NCBI RefSeq assembly: GCF_025370935.1
Contig: NC_133477.1
Span: forward strand, 14,133,560 to 14,197,559
Reading direction: 5' to 3'
DNA length: 64,000 nt
Origin: Choristoneura fumiferana
Lineage: Eukaryota; Arthropoda; Insecta; Lepidoptera; Tortricidae
Shown: positions 19,847 through 31,562 of the stretch, piece by piece
How positions within the stretch are numbered: the stretch's first letter is position 1
Layout of the letters: each line of letters begins with the position of its first letter
Notes under the pieces: generated by a model
What the model saw: only the letters and a program-made list of their open reading frames with translations
What the model was told of the DNA's origin: nothing
The model's database searches: none
Made by a program: the position numbers and the translations under genes

Positions 19847-22800
19847 ATGGCAGTGTATTTGACTAAATCAATGCTATCGAAGTTTAATAGGGCAAGATAC
19901 CCTTCAAATTGCAACAATGAAGATGAAGCTAGTAGCAGCAGTGATCACTGGCAAAAACTGATGGCTGACTGGTAAGGATAGCGTCTTATATTTAAAATAA
20001 TGAAATGGATTTATTGTCGTATTATATACATTAGTATGTTTTTCAGAGCCTAGATTTAGAACGCGGAGCTTCTCAATGTCGCTTTGGCGAAACCGGAAAC
20101 GGCTACATGAATTGTTTGTTTTTCTGTTTACAGTAAAAAAAGTGTGCGCCTAGAAAAGGATATGATATGCCGAATCTGCGGTAAAGGTGGTTGCACTCCA
20201 TTGACTGACAAAGTTTTTGAATATGATATCATTAGTGCCATTCGAAGTGTCACAAATGTTCCAGTAAGTAAAACATAAGATTAAATTTATACTTAACTGG
20301 AATCCTTTTACCATTGAATATTATGAACATACATGGGGGTTTTTGGTGTGGGAATGTTTGACATTAGTCAAAGAGTAGGTATTGACATAAAAAACAGAAT
20401 GTACTTTAGCAGGTTTCTGCCTAATCAATAATTATTTGAAAAAAAAAACATGAAAATATAATATAAATTAAAAAAATAGTAATTAAGATACAAACCTCTT
20501 CAGTTAAGTCCTTACTCACGCCTATTACAACTAACAAAGTAGAACGATCGTTCAGTTTGTTGAAATGGATATTTACAGAAAGAAGCTGTAGCTTAACTGT
20601 TCAAAATATAGAAAATGTAGTCTATTATAAAAATCGCGTCAATTACTATTACTGCAGGTAATTTTTAATGTTATTTTTAAATTACCCCCTACATGAGTTA
20701 AAATAAAATTGTATCATAGTTTGTATATAATTCGCAGAGAGGTAGTTATTCATTAGGCACACTATATATTTTTTCCAGACTAACCTCTGTTTATCTACTC
20801 TTTCACAAGTCATTCCCGCACTGATAACCCTGATGTATGATTATGAATTATAAATTATTCTATCACAATAAATGATGTTTTAATTTCAGGTAACTCTAGA
20901 TGACTCACTGCCTAAATTCATCTGCACAGATTGCCTTAATTCTCTTAAGATTGCATTGACTTTCAAAAAGAATTGTGAGATGTCAGACAGAAAGTTTAGA
21001 AAGATCATACACCCCATGGGTGACCCGACCTTTCACTCCTATCCATATTCAAAACATGACTTTCAGTTGATACTCCATGAAATGAAAAAGAAAAGGATGA
21101 AAATAGAAGAAGAAAAGGATAGGGAACGAAAAAGAAGAGAGAAGATGTATTTAAAGAAGGCACCAAGAATCAAACAATTTAAATGCTCTCCTTGTGATAT
21201 GTCTTTTCCTGATAAGGTGTGTAATTCTTCTCATTTTATTATTGTGATTACTAAACAATAAATAAATATTGTTTTAGGTTTCCCCTGTTTCTCCCCCACA
21301 ATCAAAATTGTATAAACCGTTTGGCCTCATCATGTGTGTAATGACTACATCAACATGGGCAAAATACATCTTGCTTAAACAGCAAGGGTGAAACTGATAA
21401 AAAAAAAGTATTTTGGCTGTATATTGTTATTTGGCTGGCAGGATAAGTTGATGGAGCACCGTCGCGAGCGGCAGTGCATGCGGCGCGCCTGCGAACTTTG
21501 CGGCCAGCTGGTACTGAGCATTACGCAGCACATGAGACACATTCACAAGCAGACCATACCTCATAAGTGCAACACCTGTGGCAAGGAGTTCCCTATCATT
21601 GCAAGACTGAAGAACCACATGTGAGTTACTCTTTACTTAAAACATCTACTATAATATTTCGGATCTGGGTATGGATAATATATCTCAAACATAATACCGG
21701 TTTCAGTTACGGTTATGGATATTGTATTTTTAAGGAAGTGTAAAAGTAACATACTTACAAATATTACGACTTAGCAATAGAAATAATAAACAATGGATGC
21801 AGAAGACGCGCGCGGCTGTTCTGTCGGCTCTCGGCAGGTCAAAAACAACTGTCACAACATGTTGCATTTAGACTCCGCCCCTGTCCGAAACTATCCGAAC
21901 TTTTTATATCGGAGTCGGTTACGATTACGGATATTGTTTTATTTTGGATATCTGATAGTTTCGGTTACGGATACGGAGCTCCATAACATCCCTGCTCTAC
22001 TGTTAGTGGTAAAGTAAATACTGTAAGTACTGTTAGTAGCAATGACACAATTGGATAGTTTCCCGGGTTAAAAAATATTGTTCTATTTAGTTAGGTCAGT
22101 TACAAAAAATTACAAAGGAAGAGCGTTAAAGTTCGGGAGTGCGGGCTCGTGGCGTAACGCCGTGCGACTCTTTTTAGTCACGCCGAATCTTAACTGGCTA
22201 TGACTTTATAATTTTTTGTTTAATTTACCAAAGAAAAAATACATGTCCAATATTGTCTTAAAATCTAACTGACGGACTAATTAGATTTTATTAAGGAACT
22301 AGCCCATCGCTTGTCATGGTTATGAATCAGAACAAACTTGGGCACATTTAGATAACCAAAACTTCCACCTGCCAGGGTTGTTCACACAGATACATTCAAC
22401 TTCTTCTGCGACCTGTGCCCCTACAAGTGCAAGCACAAGTATTACCTGGTGATGCACATGAGGACCCATACTGGAGAGAAACCCTATAAATGTTCCCAGT
22501 GCCCAGCTACATTTGTCAACCCTTCCAATCTCAATAAGCACAAGTTGACGCACCAGGAGAAACAGTTTAAGGTCAGTGCAACTGTCAGGTAAATAACATC
22601 AACACTACTTTTGGACTTCGGTTATACGCTCATTCTGGCGTCAGTTCAGTCTATCATTTTGGTTTTCTGTTATTCGCATCAGATTAAAGATATTGAAGAA
22701 TGTTTAATTTTCATCAGTCTGGGCCATCAGTCCATCAGTCCGAGGTCACAAAGTATTTCTGTCGTCATTCTGACCAGAATGATGGATTGAACTGATATCA

Positions 22801-25795
22801 GAATGAGTATGTAACTGAACTGATATCTTAAAAAGATTGTACCTCAAATTAATATTTTTTTCAGTGAACTTCTTTAACATTATTTCAATTTTCAAGGGTC
22901 AATTTTATTCATTTGAGATACGAGATTTATTCAATTTGTTCACACTAATATTATGAATATGTTTACTGGAATAGTGTAATCTGGGTCTTATAATTTCGTA
23001 GCCTGCGCTAGAGGTCGACTGTATTTTACGCATTTCGATGAAATTATAATGCCGCAGGGGTCGCTTAATCCTTTTTTTTTAATAATGTAGTTTATTTATT
23101 CATTCAATTTAATATTTTACATCATAAATGTCAAATTACAAGAATTTTATATAGTTAGATTGTACCGTTCAGCTTGTCCGTTTATCTCCGCAGTGCATGA
23201 TGTGTGAAAAGGCGTTCCGCACAAACGCGGCCCTGCGCGAGCATCATGAGGCCGCGCATATGAATATTAAACACACCTGCAACTATTGTGGCCGCGACTT
23301 CTGCTACAAGTAAGTAATATTGCCCTTTTTTTACAAGCTTTGGCAATGCTTACCAGCATCTGTCTGTTAATCCGGGTTTAGACTAGCAAGAAAAATCGTG
23401 CAAGTTGCATTACATTACGGCGCTCGATTGACCACTTTAAACTCGTTGGCATTACGGCCTTGCAATGTATTGCAACTTGCAAGATTTTTTCTTGCTAGTC
23501 TAAACCCGGCTTTAGAGTCAAATCTTGCAAGTCCAATTTTATCCACCGTCAAGTGGCGGGGTTGTCTTGAAATTTGGTGTTAATTTTTTAGGTTAACGGA
23601 TTCCTAACGTTTTTCTGACAAACGATTAGCAGATTATAATTTCGCATGCATGATTTAAGTCCAATATTGCACGGTTTATTACAGTTGTGGCACTCGCTGG
23701 CTGCGACAAGCTCACTTCTCTTGCTCGACTCGTGCGTTTTTTGTCATACTTCAAATTAACACCCCACAGTTCGCTCGTCGTCGTACGTAACGATCTGATC
23801 GACGTGTTATGAATCGAAAACAATGTAATATTTTTATGGATATGAAGTTCTGCTTCATCATTCGTTGAGACTTATCGTTCTGCTAACGGTGACAATTACT
23901 GGTTCATACCGATTTTCTACCGATTGGCTAATTTATGAAACGACTGAGATGCATTATAAAATTATGCCAAACGTGACTCTGCCACACGAAACATCTGCAA
24001 ATAGTTTTGTACCTAAGAAACGAAAATCGCCGATTTCTACGAAATGAAATGATAGGTCACCAAGTTAGTGATTATATTGTCGTTGCGACAATTACCTAGT
24101 TAACGAACACTGGAATAGAACTGAAGCAGGCACACTCACAAGATTTGAATTCTTAAACTGGTGAGTGGTAACTGAATTGTGAAGCGGCTACTGTGCGGCT
24201 AGCGGCGACTTCTGAACAAAGAGCTTCTTTGTTCCGGCGCGACCGAAGTTTACATTGCTCTCGGCTGCCTTCAATCTTCCCTTTGTGTCTTGATCAAACA
24301 GAGTGGTTTAATTTGAAACGTTTAAGGAGACAATATTTCTAAGATAGCCTAGTTGGGTCACTTAGAGATACTTCAAGTAAAAACATTAATGAAGATAGTC
24401 AGATAGAGTATCACATTTGACTACTTAATACGTAATTATGTTCTTTCAAAGTATTCCGCTCAAAGATTTAGACGCCAATGTTTCCACAGATCTGACCTTC
24501 GCAAGCATGAGATTCGTAACCACAACCGCACAAAACGTGACTATATCGGCGGCGAGCCGTCCTACAAACAAGTGGAGCGTCTCCAGAAGATACAAGAAGG
24601 GGCGGCTGACGCTATGGAGAAATGGCGGCATGAACAGCAGATCGCCGTCACCCAACCTACGGCTGTTGTACAGGCCACTTACATCGATCCCAGCAAGGAG
24701 TTTCTGCAGGGCAACCATCACCTGTACTTCGCTGATGTCACTGGCATGATACAACAGCAGCCAGCTATGGGTGTGTATACCTTACGAAAGTTTCACCTTA
24801 TCATGTTTTCTTTTTCATACCTTTTTTACTATAGTATCACTAATATGATTTTTATTTTTATTTAATGGATAGGTAAAGCTTTAAAAATACGAAAATGATA
24901 TGGTATTTTTTTATTGTGGATAACGATTTTCATAGTAATTCCAAGTTGTTTTATTTGCAAATTGCCGAAAAATTGTACGTAGCGTTTCAAGATCACAGTC
25001 TAAAATAAAATATTTAAATTAGCATTATGAGATAAATCTATTAGTATTATTAAAAAACGGACACGAAATTAATTCAACAGGGATTTAAACAGAACTAATG
25101 ATAAGAGGGATAGTAATGTTATCCTATGTATTTGCCTCCAACGTCTATGTCATCAGTTTTTCCCCTCTCTCCTACCAGGAGCGCTAATGCACACTCATTT
25201 TTGTATTTTTATAGGTTTTAATAAAATAATTGTTACTTACCAGTGAAATCAAAATTTCTAAACCACAATTTCTGCAACTTTTGAGCAGTTAACTTCGTTA
25301 CAGACTGAGCTGCGAAAATAAATATGTACTATATGGTTTTTAGCCATATAGGTAGGTGCCTTAGCCTTTTTGGTTTGCGTGACATTACATTAAAGTTACT
25401 CGTACCTACTATCAGTTCTGGTTCAAATACAAAAATACCTAAATCAGGCTATAAACTGCAAATTTGCAGTGTTGACAAATAGATTGAGGTTTAGAAACCA
25501 ATTACCTACATAAGTTTGTAACTTCAATATGAAACTTTATTAGAGTACACAATAGGGATTGAGGGTTTTCTGACGATTATTTGGTTAACAAGTATGAATA
25601 TTTGTTTCAGTTCAACCCCAAACCGTGCAGTTACAGGCATTGTAAGTATATATATTTAGAGTTAGTATTGGAATTAAATTTTATGTCAGTTTCGCCATTC
25701 TTGACTCAACTTTATCTTTTCTTTTTAGGCCGGACTTGGAAATGAAGAAAGATGAAGTGAAAATATACGAAGCACCAGGCATAAGTTATTATTAA
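19847..25795 (+). CDS. ZAD and C2H2 zinc-finger protein, nine exons
   Basis: Exons: 19847-19971, 20134-20263, 20890-21216, 21442-21620, 22376-22571, 23194-23309, 24490-24770, 25611-25641, 25729-25795. They total 1452 nt (483 aa); all introns are GT-AG and in phase. Seen: a serine-rich N terminus; a ZAD with cysteine pairs C54-C57 (CRIC) and C97-C100 (CTDC); a charged helical K/E/R linker (about 135-175); a C2HC-type finger beginning CSPC; then six C2H2 fingers with a TGEKPYKC linker between two of them; and a Q-rich C-terminal region. Fingers are completed across junctions (NHM|VVH, FCYK|SDL). It is the probable nuclear DNA-binding partner gene of a divergent pair; orthology to a named gene was not recognised. 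AATAAA lies at 25915-25920. Confidence 0.88.
22621..22812. mobile_element. Small inverted-repeat element in intron 5
   Basis: ATACGCTCATTCTGGCGTCA, GTTCAGTCTATCATT on the left faces AATGATGGATTGAACTGATA, TCAGAATGAGTAT on the right. Arms are about 40 bp and imperfect. Confidence 0.5.
23372..23509. mobile_element. MITE with 50-bp inverted repeats in intron 6
   Basis: Ends CCGGGTTTAGACTAGCAAGA on both sides as inverted repeats, continuing through AAATC and TGCAAGTTGCATTACATT. Related fragments occur at 19388-19435 (CTGCAAGAAAAATACGCAAG) and, decayed, at 56040-56160. Confidence 0.8.
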
Positions 25796-25920
25796 CACGT
25801 TTGTTGTAGCTGTAGTTTAGAATTAAGAGTAGTATACCCAATAATAACCACATATTTAATCGTAATCATTGCCATTTTATTTACTTTTCTATTATTTAGT
25901 GAACATTATAATGGAATAAA

Positions 25921-26728
25921 TTTTAATTATACCTAGTTAATTAGTTTCATTTCATACTAGCTGTTGTATCGCGCGCCTACTGGTCTGGGATAAAAACTAT
26001 TCTAAGATGTCCTTCTCAAGGTCACAAACTATCTCCATGACAAATGTCATCATGTTCGATTGAGTGCTTTAAGCGTGAAAGCATAAAAAATAATACTCTC
26101 ATTCGTATTTAAAATATTAGTTAGGATTAAGTAAGTAGTAAAAAATATTGTGATTGATACACCTTTTATGTGCGGACTTTACCTAAGAGGCATTTACTTA
26201 CTTAATAGGCATAGGCATGTACAGTTAACCAATTTGATTCCTTGGCCACCAATATTCTTGTACCTATGCTTATTGAGTGAATGTCTCATTGATAAGATTC
26301 TGTGGTGGCCTAGTAATCAAAGTTGTTGACTGAACTTTTTCAACTTTGCGAACCTTAATTATCCGAAAGCGATAAAAGCAAAATCAGTTTTTTTTAAATA
26401 TAAAACTAGCAACTTTATTTGTAAAGAGGCAGCAGATGCGGTTTTCCTCATTCCGTTTCATAAAACGTTTCTTGCGAGTGCCACCTAATGAAGGCGCGGC
26501 TGAAGCCCCAGGCGCCAGGTTAATTAGGAGGACCGTTTGTTCACATTTGTCACTGTAATTGGCCTCGTCTTAGGCTTTCGTTTTACACGTGAGTTTAACA
26601 AAAGCGCCTATAAATTTTACTAATTAGTGGATAATTAAAATAAATTTGCATATGAACTTATAGAAGTTTTCGTTGCTAATTATAGGTTATTGAGGTGCTC
26701 TTCTACTGGTTACGTAATGTAAGGTTGA
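25921..26728. other. No gene seen
   Basis: Intergenic DNA downstream of the plus-strand ZAD gene. No ORF or repeat recognised with confidence. Confidence 0.35.
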
Positions 26729-26965
26729 CGACCGGATGGCCAAGTGGTTAGAGAACCTGACTACGAAGCTTGAGGTTCCGAGTTCCATTCCCGGCCGGGG
26801 CAGATATTTGTATGACTAATGTTTGTTCTCGGGTCTTGGATGTTTAATATGTATTTAAGTATGTATTTATCTGTATAAGTATGTTTATCCATAGTACAAG
26901 CTTTGCTTAGTTTGGGACTAGGTCAATTGGTGTCAAGTGTCCCATGATGTTTATTTATTTATTTA
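26729..26965 (+). mobile_element. tRNA-derived SINE S1, near full length
   Basis: A tRNA-like head GGATGGCCAAGTGGTTAGAG, then AACCTGACTACGAAGCTTGA and a degenerate B box (GAGTTCCATTCCCGG). The body has GCAGATATTTGTATGACTAA and TACAAGCTTTGCTTAGTTTG, and it ends in TTTATTTATTTATT. This head-and-body pattern is typical of lepidopteran tRNA SINEs. Confidence 0.8.
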
Positions 26966-26989
26966 TTAATATCGAGCAAAAAACTACAA

Positions 26990-27207
26990 AAAAATCACGT
27001 TTGTTATATGGGAGCCCCCCTCAAATATTTAATATGTTTTTAGTTTTTGTTATAACGGCAACAGAAATACATCATGTGTGAAAATTTCAAGTGTTACGGC
27101 TGTATTACGGCTCAAGAGACAGAGCCCGTGACAGACGGACGGATAGACAGACAGACAGCGGAGTCTCAGTTATAGGGTTCCGTTGGCACCATTTGGGTAC
27201 AGAACCC
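26990..27207 (+). repeat. R620-type repeat 3' end
   Basis: TATGGGAGCCCCCCTCAAAT, GTGAAAATTTCAAGTGTTAC, a GACAGACGGACGGATAGACA run, ending GGGTACAGAACCCGAAAAA. Sister of 18180-18378. Confidence 0.7.
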
Positions 27208-27596
27208 GAAAAAGAACTTAACTACACACATATAGTGCAGTGATGTACACGCATCAGCTCTAAGAGCTGCTAGTGTATTATTTAAATAATAATAATAATA
27301 TAGTTACTCGAGCTCTGACTACACAGCCAAGTAGGTAGGTAGGTCCAGTTTTAAGCAACTAATAATTCCGAACGACCATTTTCGATTGCGTAGAAAAGCG
27401 CAGATCGCCTTTGTGTCAGTAGCCGAACTACAAGTGTAGGTACACTACGTACCTTCTACGTAGTACCCACGGAAGAATAAAAACAAGTGGAAGTGCTATG
27501 TAGGTGCAGCTGTGCGTGCCACAAGTAAGCGGAGGTACGTTTATTCGATGCCATTCGTGTTCAACATTGCGTAGAGTATGATCACGTTTAGTAGTT

Positions 27597-27893
27597 TTTT
27601 TTTATTTATTTTTTATTTGACTGGATGGCAAACGAGCAAGTGGGTCTCCTGATGGTAAGAGATCCCCACCGCCCATAAACATCTGCAACACCAAAGGTAT
27701 TGCAGATGCGTTGCCAACCTAGAGGCCTAAGATGGGATACCTCAAGTGCCAGTAATTTCACCGGCTGTCTTACTCTCCACGCCGAAATACAACAGTGCAA
27801 GCACTGCTGCAGTTGCTGCATCACGGGAGGATTAGCGAGCAAGATGGTCGTAGCAATCCGGGCGGACCTTGCACAAAGTCCTACCACCTGCAA
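27597..27893 (-). mobile_element. SINE-like element S2 (LINE-type 3' end), copy 1
   Basis: On minus, ends in ATGGGCGGTGGGGATCTCTT, ACCATCAGGAGACCCACTTG, CTCGTTTGCC and a poly-A tail (T-rich at 27597-27610). Other copies: 48585-48863 (-) and 53561-53746 (+). The 3' end resembles jockey-type LINE tails such as 13208-13260, so a LINE probably mobilises it. Confidence 0.8.
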
Positions 27894-27926
27894 AAGTGTG
27901 GCGACATATCATGTTTTACAGTAATT

Positions 27927-28091
27927 ATGCCGTATTGCTCAATTCTGGAATGTAAAAATGATAGCAGGAAAAATAAACCTACTAATGGAGGATTACATAC
28001 GTCATCGAGTAAGCGTACCGCCCCGCTTACCTGTGGCACGCACCGCTGCACCTACATAGCACTTCCACTTTTTTTTATTCTTCCGTGGTAG
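27927..28091 (+). pseudogene. THAP-domain start fragment of a transposase
   Basis: The frame starts MPYCSILECKND, matching the opening of the THAP zinc finger (M-P-x-C-x4-C-x-N). After about 27 residues it runs straight into the right inverted repeat, so the rest of the THAP domain and the transposase are deleted. The reading frame then ends at 28091. Confidence 0.55.
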
Positions 28092-28107
28092 TACTTACGT
28101 ACTTTGG

Positions 28108-29042
28108 TAATCTATACCGAACAAGCAAGAATTAACAGCAGATTATTGTCTTGTCTCGAAAACGAGAAGATGCCACCGGTGCCAGCCGTTCATGATTTTA
28201 CCACGAAATCAATTGACCAATAACAGTGCCAAATTTAAGAATGCCTAAAATGTAAATCTTGTCATTGACCGATCGATTTTTTTTGGAAAAAAAAATCTTC
28301 GTAGGAACATCGAGAGATATGATTTGTTTTGTAAAACTGCAGCTGCTCCTGTGAAGCTTGTGACTAGCAATGTAGGCTACTTGCCAATTCAAGCACACCG
28401 ACGCGAGTCAATTTAAAAACGTTTGCTGCTTAAATTGATCGGGTTTCGCACTCAGGACTGTTTGAACAGTAGAAGTAATGAATGAGCCAATCGTTAGCCG
28501 AAAATTGAAATCAGAATGGTAAAGTTCAATTCCATTTCAATGATGTTACTGTTACTGTGGTCTATAAGCAGCTGTGAGTCTGCGACCGTTTCCAAGATTG
28601 TTATCGAGGTAATAATGGAACGAGCGGGATAGGTTGTTCCCAGGGGATTGTGACATTGCTGTAAGCATTGTGCCCGATAAATGTCGCAGGCCCGCTGGAC
28701 GGCTGTTATCTTGAAACGTAAACACACATTGTTTGCCCTGTAGAGCTCACACAATGTACAATGTCGTAGAACAGCGTAAGCACCCAACTAAGCTATAAAA
28801 TTGCATCGTGCATCGTATGTATGTATGTACAAAAGTTCATTCATATCTTGGATTATGTATCTATAGGTAAACGTAACTACTCGTATGTATGTTATGTACT
28901 TATTTATGATTCATATATTTATGTTACGATTTAAACTGCCTTGTATTATTAGGTCAGTGCTCTGGAAATGTAGACTCCCAAATACAACTGTAGGTACCAT
29001 CAACCAAATATGTGTGGTCTACCACCCTAAAGTTGATGATAG
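28108..29042. other. No gene seen
   Basis: Short ORFs on both strands without recognisable domains. A short TGTA/TATG-rich stretch lies near 28810-28890. Confidence 0.35.
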
Positions 29043-29812
29043 TGTGGGGGAAGGCTCCAATAGAGAGATCACTCTCCAGACAGGTGTTATTCCTGGGGAC
29101 CGAAGTCCGAGGGAAGAGAGTCGGAAGTTGTGTATATGTGGCCGAGTTGAGAAACTTCGATAGCGCGATTGGCGCGATGTAGAACATGGTCGGAGTTTCT
29201 ATTGTTGCTCACTAAATGGCGCTAGGAGTCGCTACATCAGCTCCCCCTTTTTAGACCGGAGTGGCATGGAGTGCGGTGCAGTCGCTACATCAGCTCCCCC
29301 TTTTTAGACCGGAGTGGCATGGAGTGCGGTGCAGTCTGTGCGTCATGTGGGCGCTTGCAGGTGCCAGTTGCTTGAGTGTGTTGCTCGGAGCCTTGTTGGC
29401 GAGCGTTGAGTTGAGTTGCGGTGAGCTGCGATGAGCTGTGGTGAGCTGTGTTGAGCTTCGTGGCGTGAGCTGCGTTGAGTTGATGTTGTCACACTGTAGA
29501 CTCCAGGCATATGTAGTTACATGCTAGTGGTGCACGGTGTGGTAGTAAGTCTGGCCTGCTGTGAGACCGCTTCTTCGTCTTGGATGTCTTTGAAGGCTGC
29601 GTTGGTGTCCATTATCGGGGTCACCAATGTAGGGTGAGGGTCCAATAGAGAGATCTCTCTCCATGCAGGTTGTTATGCCTGGGGACTGAAGTCCGAGGGA
29701 AGAGCGTCGGAAGTTGTTATATGCGGCCGAGTTGAGAAACTTCGATAGCGCGATGTAGAGCATGGTCGGAGTTTCTATTGTTACTCACTAGATGGCGCTA
29801 GGAGTCGCTACA
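29043..29812 (-). mobile_element. Internally deleted LTR retrotransposon (770 bp)
   Basis: LTRs at 29628-29812 (5', 185 bp) and 29043-29236 (3', 194 bp), TG...CA bounded (TGTAGCGACTCC on minus). A primer-binding-site-like TGGTGACCCCGATAATGG follows the 5' LTR (29609-29626 on minus). A polypurine tract AAAAAGGGGGAGC lies just before the 3' LTR. The interior is only 391 bp: a short frame beginning MDTNAAFKDIQDEEAV, possibly a gag remnant, then a GAGCTG-rich tract, and no pol. A 53-bp tandem duplication (29228-29280 and 29281-29333) spans the tract and the LTR edge. Flanks ATAG and ATAA make an imperfect 4-bp duplication. The solo LTR at 34316 belongs to the same family. Confidence 0.8.
29405..29490 (-). 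repeat. Short-unit repeat inside the LTR element
   Basis: About eight imperfect repeats of 10-11 bp around GTGAGCTGCG / TTGAGTTG on the plus strand. Confidence 0.6.
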
Positions 29813-30087
29813 ATAATAGTTTGCATGTTATAAAACAATAATGCCAATAGACGTGTCTGTCAACTTGAAAGTTCTACTTTAGTGACATTTGATAGGAACT
29901 TGTTTAAAAATTTATAGACCTCTTGTTTGGCTGATGGAACCTACCTAATTTATAGGTAGGCGTACGTACCTACTTTAGCCGTAAAAAGAAATGGGTATGG
30001 GTTTTAACCATTGATAAAATTTCACTTTTACATAATTTATTTTGTTTAGAATCACGACCAGTCAGCAGAACCGTTTGATTCCTTGAT

Positions 30088-30437
30088 CTATGTATCATAG
30101 AACGTTGTCTCAGTAAGTCTCATAATAACGATTTTCGTGTTTAGGCAATGAGATGACATTTTCTGAGATTTCACAGAGGGCCACGAATGAAATAGTTCGA
30201 TTGTAAACAGATCGGCTACATCATGTGGGCTCATTGATGGATTTTGAGACCCGATTTTAACTGATGTTTGACTATACCATGTCTCGTTTATGTTTCTGGG
30301 TATTTTACAACTTTCCCCTTCTTTTATCACAAAACTGACATCAAACTTTACGACGCTATCCGTAACATGGAAAGCAATTTTAGGGACTCCTTTTGTAGCT
30401 ATTACGTTCTCGAAATCTTCCCTTTCTCTGAAAATTA
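30088..30437 (-). CDS. Possible terminal exon of an unrecognised gene
   Basis: An open frame of about 115 codons on minus begins right after a good acceptor (TTGGTAATTTTCAG) and ends in TAG. A minus-strand AATAAA follows about 40 bp downstream (near 30041). No ATG starts it, so it would be an internal or last exon. The product is not recognised: no motif or membrane segment, mixed charged and polar. The upstream exon was not found, and a TA-flanked MITE lies just 5' at 30468-30599. It could be a gene remnant or chance. Confidence 0.35.
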
Positions 30438-30467
30438 CCAATCAAACGGACCCACAGAGAAAGCTTA

Positions 30468-30599
30468 CAGTCAAGGGCAAAGATATGGACAGGACCAAAG
30501 TTAAAAAATTATGTATACACGACTTTATGCACTTGACATTAAGGCTGTGTATACATATTTTTGCAACTTTGGCCGTGTCGATATCTTTGTCCTTGACTG
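30468..30599. mobile_element. 132-bp MITE with TA target duplication
   Basis: Inverted ends CAGTCAAGGGCAAAGATATG and (complement) CAGTCAAGGACAAAGATATC, extending through ATTATGTATACAC. Flanked by TA at 30466-30467 and 30600-30601. Fits a Tc1/mariner-type MITE. Confidence 0.85.
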
Positions 30600-30601
30600 T
30601 A

Positions 30602-31560
30602 ACTATGTATCAAGTGGCGTTGGCGCTATCTTTTTGGATAAAATGTCGGTATGTAGGTATATTAGGCGGTTTCTGAAGTACACAAGGGAATTGGTAAAAA
30701 ATCTCTATATTTTCTAGCTTATTAGACGAGTTAGCTTTATTGACAATTTACTGAGATACTCGCAGACTTGACGCCGTTCCATACACGTTTAATCAAGGAC
30801 CATTCGTAGCTGTCACTTCTACGAATAAGAAAGAACGTATCCAATACCAATTTCTTCAGTGCCGGAAAATGAAAAAAGTTTTAAATAAAGAGTTTCAAAG
30901 TATGGAAAATTCGGTGCTCGGAATACGTAATGTTGCGGCGGAAGGAACGTCATGCTGTGATAACGGAAAAGGAAGCGAAAAAATTCAAAAGCAAGAGGTA
31001 CTTACCTAACTATTCAAACAGACCCTTCATTTTCCATTAACATAATCCGGCCAGGGTAGAAGTTAACACGAGCGAGGTACTAGAATAAAAACAAAAGATA
31101 AAACCTTTCCGTCAAAAAGGCAAGGCGGAGTAACACTAAATTTCATTAGCAACTCGCAGCCGTAGCCGTAGACGTCCACAAGACGTGATTGTAATAAAAA
31201 CAAGGGAATACAAGCCGTTCTGAGACATAGCTACATATTCATACATGTATTATCCCCCAGTGGACCGTAAAATTCCAAAAATAGGGGCGAACGAATGCCA
31301 TCTCAACGCGCCGGGGAATAGCTCTTGAAAAATTCTTTATCATTTTGTCGAACAATATTTATTATTATTTTGTGCTACTTTTCTACACTTACAGGGATTA
31401 CTGTTTGGAAGGATCAGGTTTCTAAAATTCTCTTGGTTATCGTCACTTTTGTTGATACCTTTGAGCTTTGAGTTGATAATTTGAGATAATTTAAACTAAG
31501 TAATTAGGAAATTAGATGAATGTGATGTAATACAATTTAGACATAAAATTAGTAGTCAAA
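30602..31560. other. No gene seen
   Basis: AT-rich unique sequence. No ORF over 70 codons with recognisable content. Confidence 0.35.
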
Positions 31561-31562
31561 TT

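Larger units (their letters stand above)
27446..28107. mobile_element. Long-TIR DNA transposon derivative with THAP remnant
   Basis: Inverted ends of about 95 bp: GAAGAATAAAAACAAGTGGA, AGTGCTATGTAGGTGCAGCT, GTGCGTGCCACAAGTAAGCG on the left (27446-27539) and their complement at 28014-28107. Between them lie a SINE-like insertion (27597-27893) and a short THAP-type reading frame. THAP-bearing transposons include P-element-like groups. The transposase catalytic part is gone, so this is a non-autonomous deletion derivative. Confidence 0.75.
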
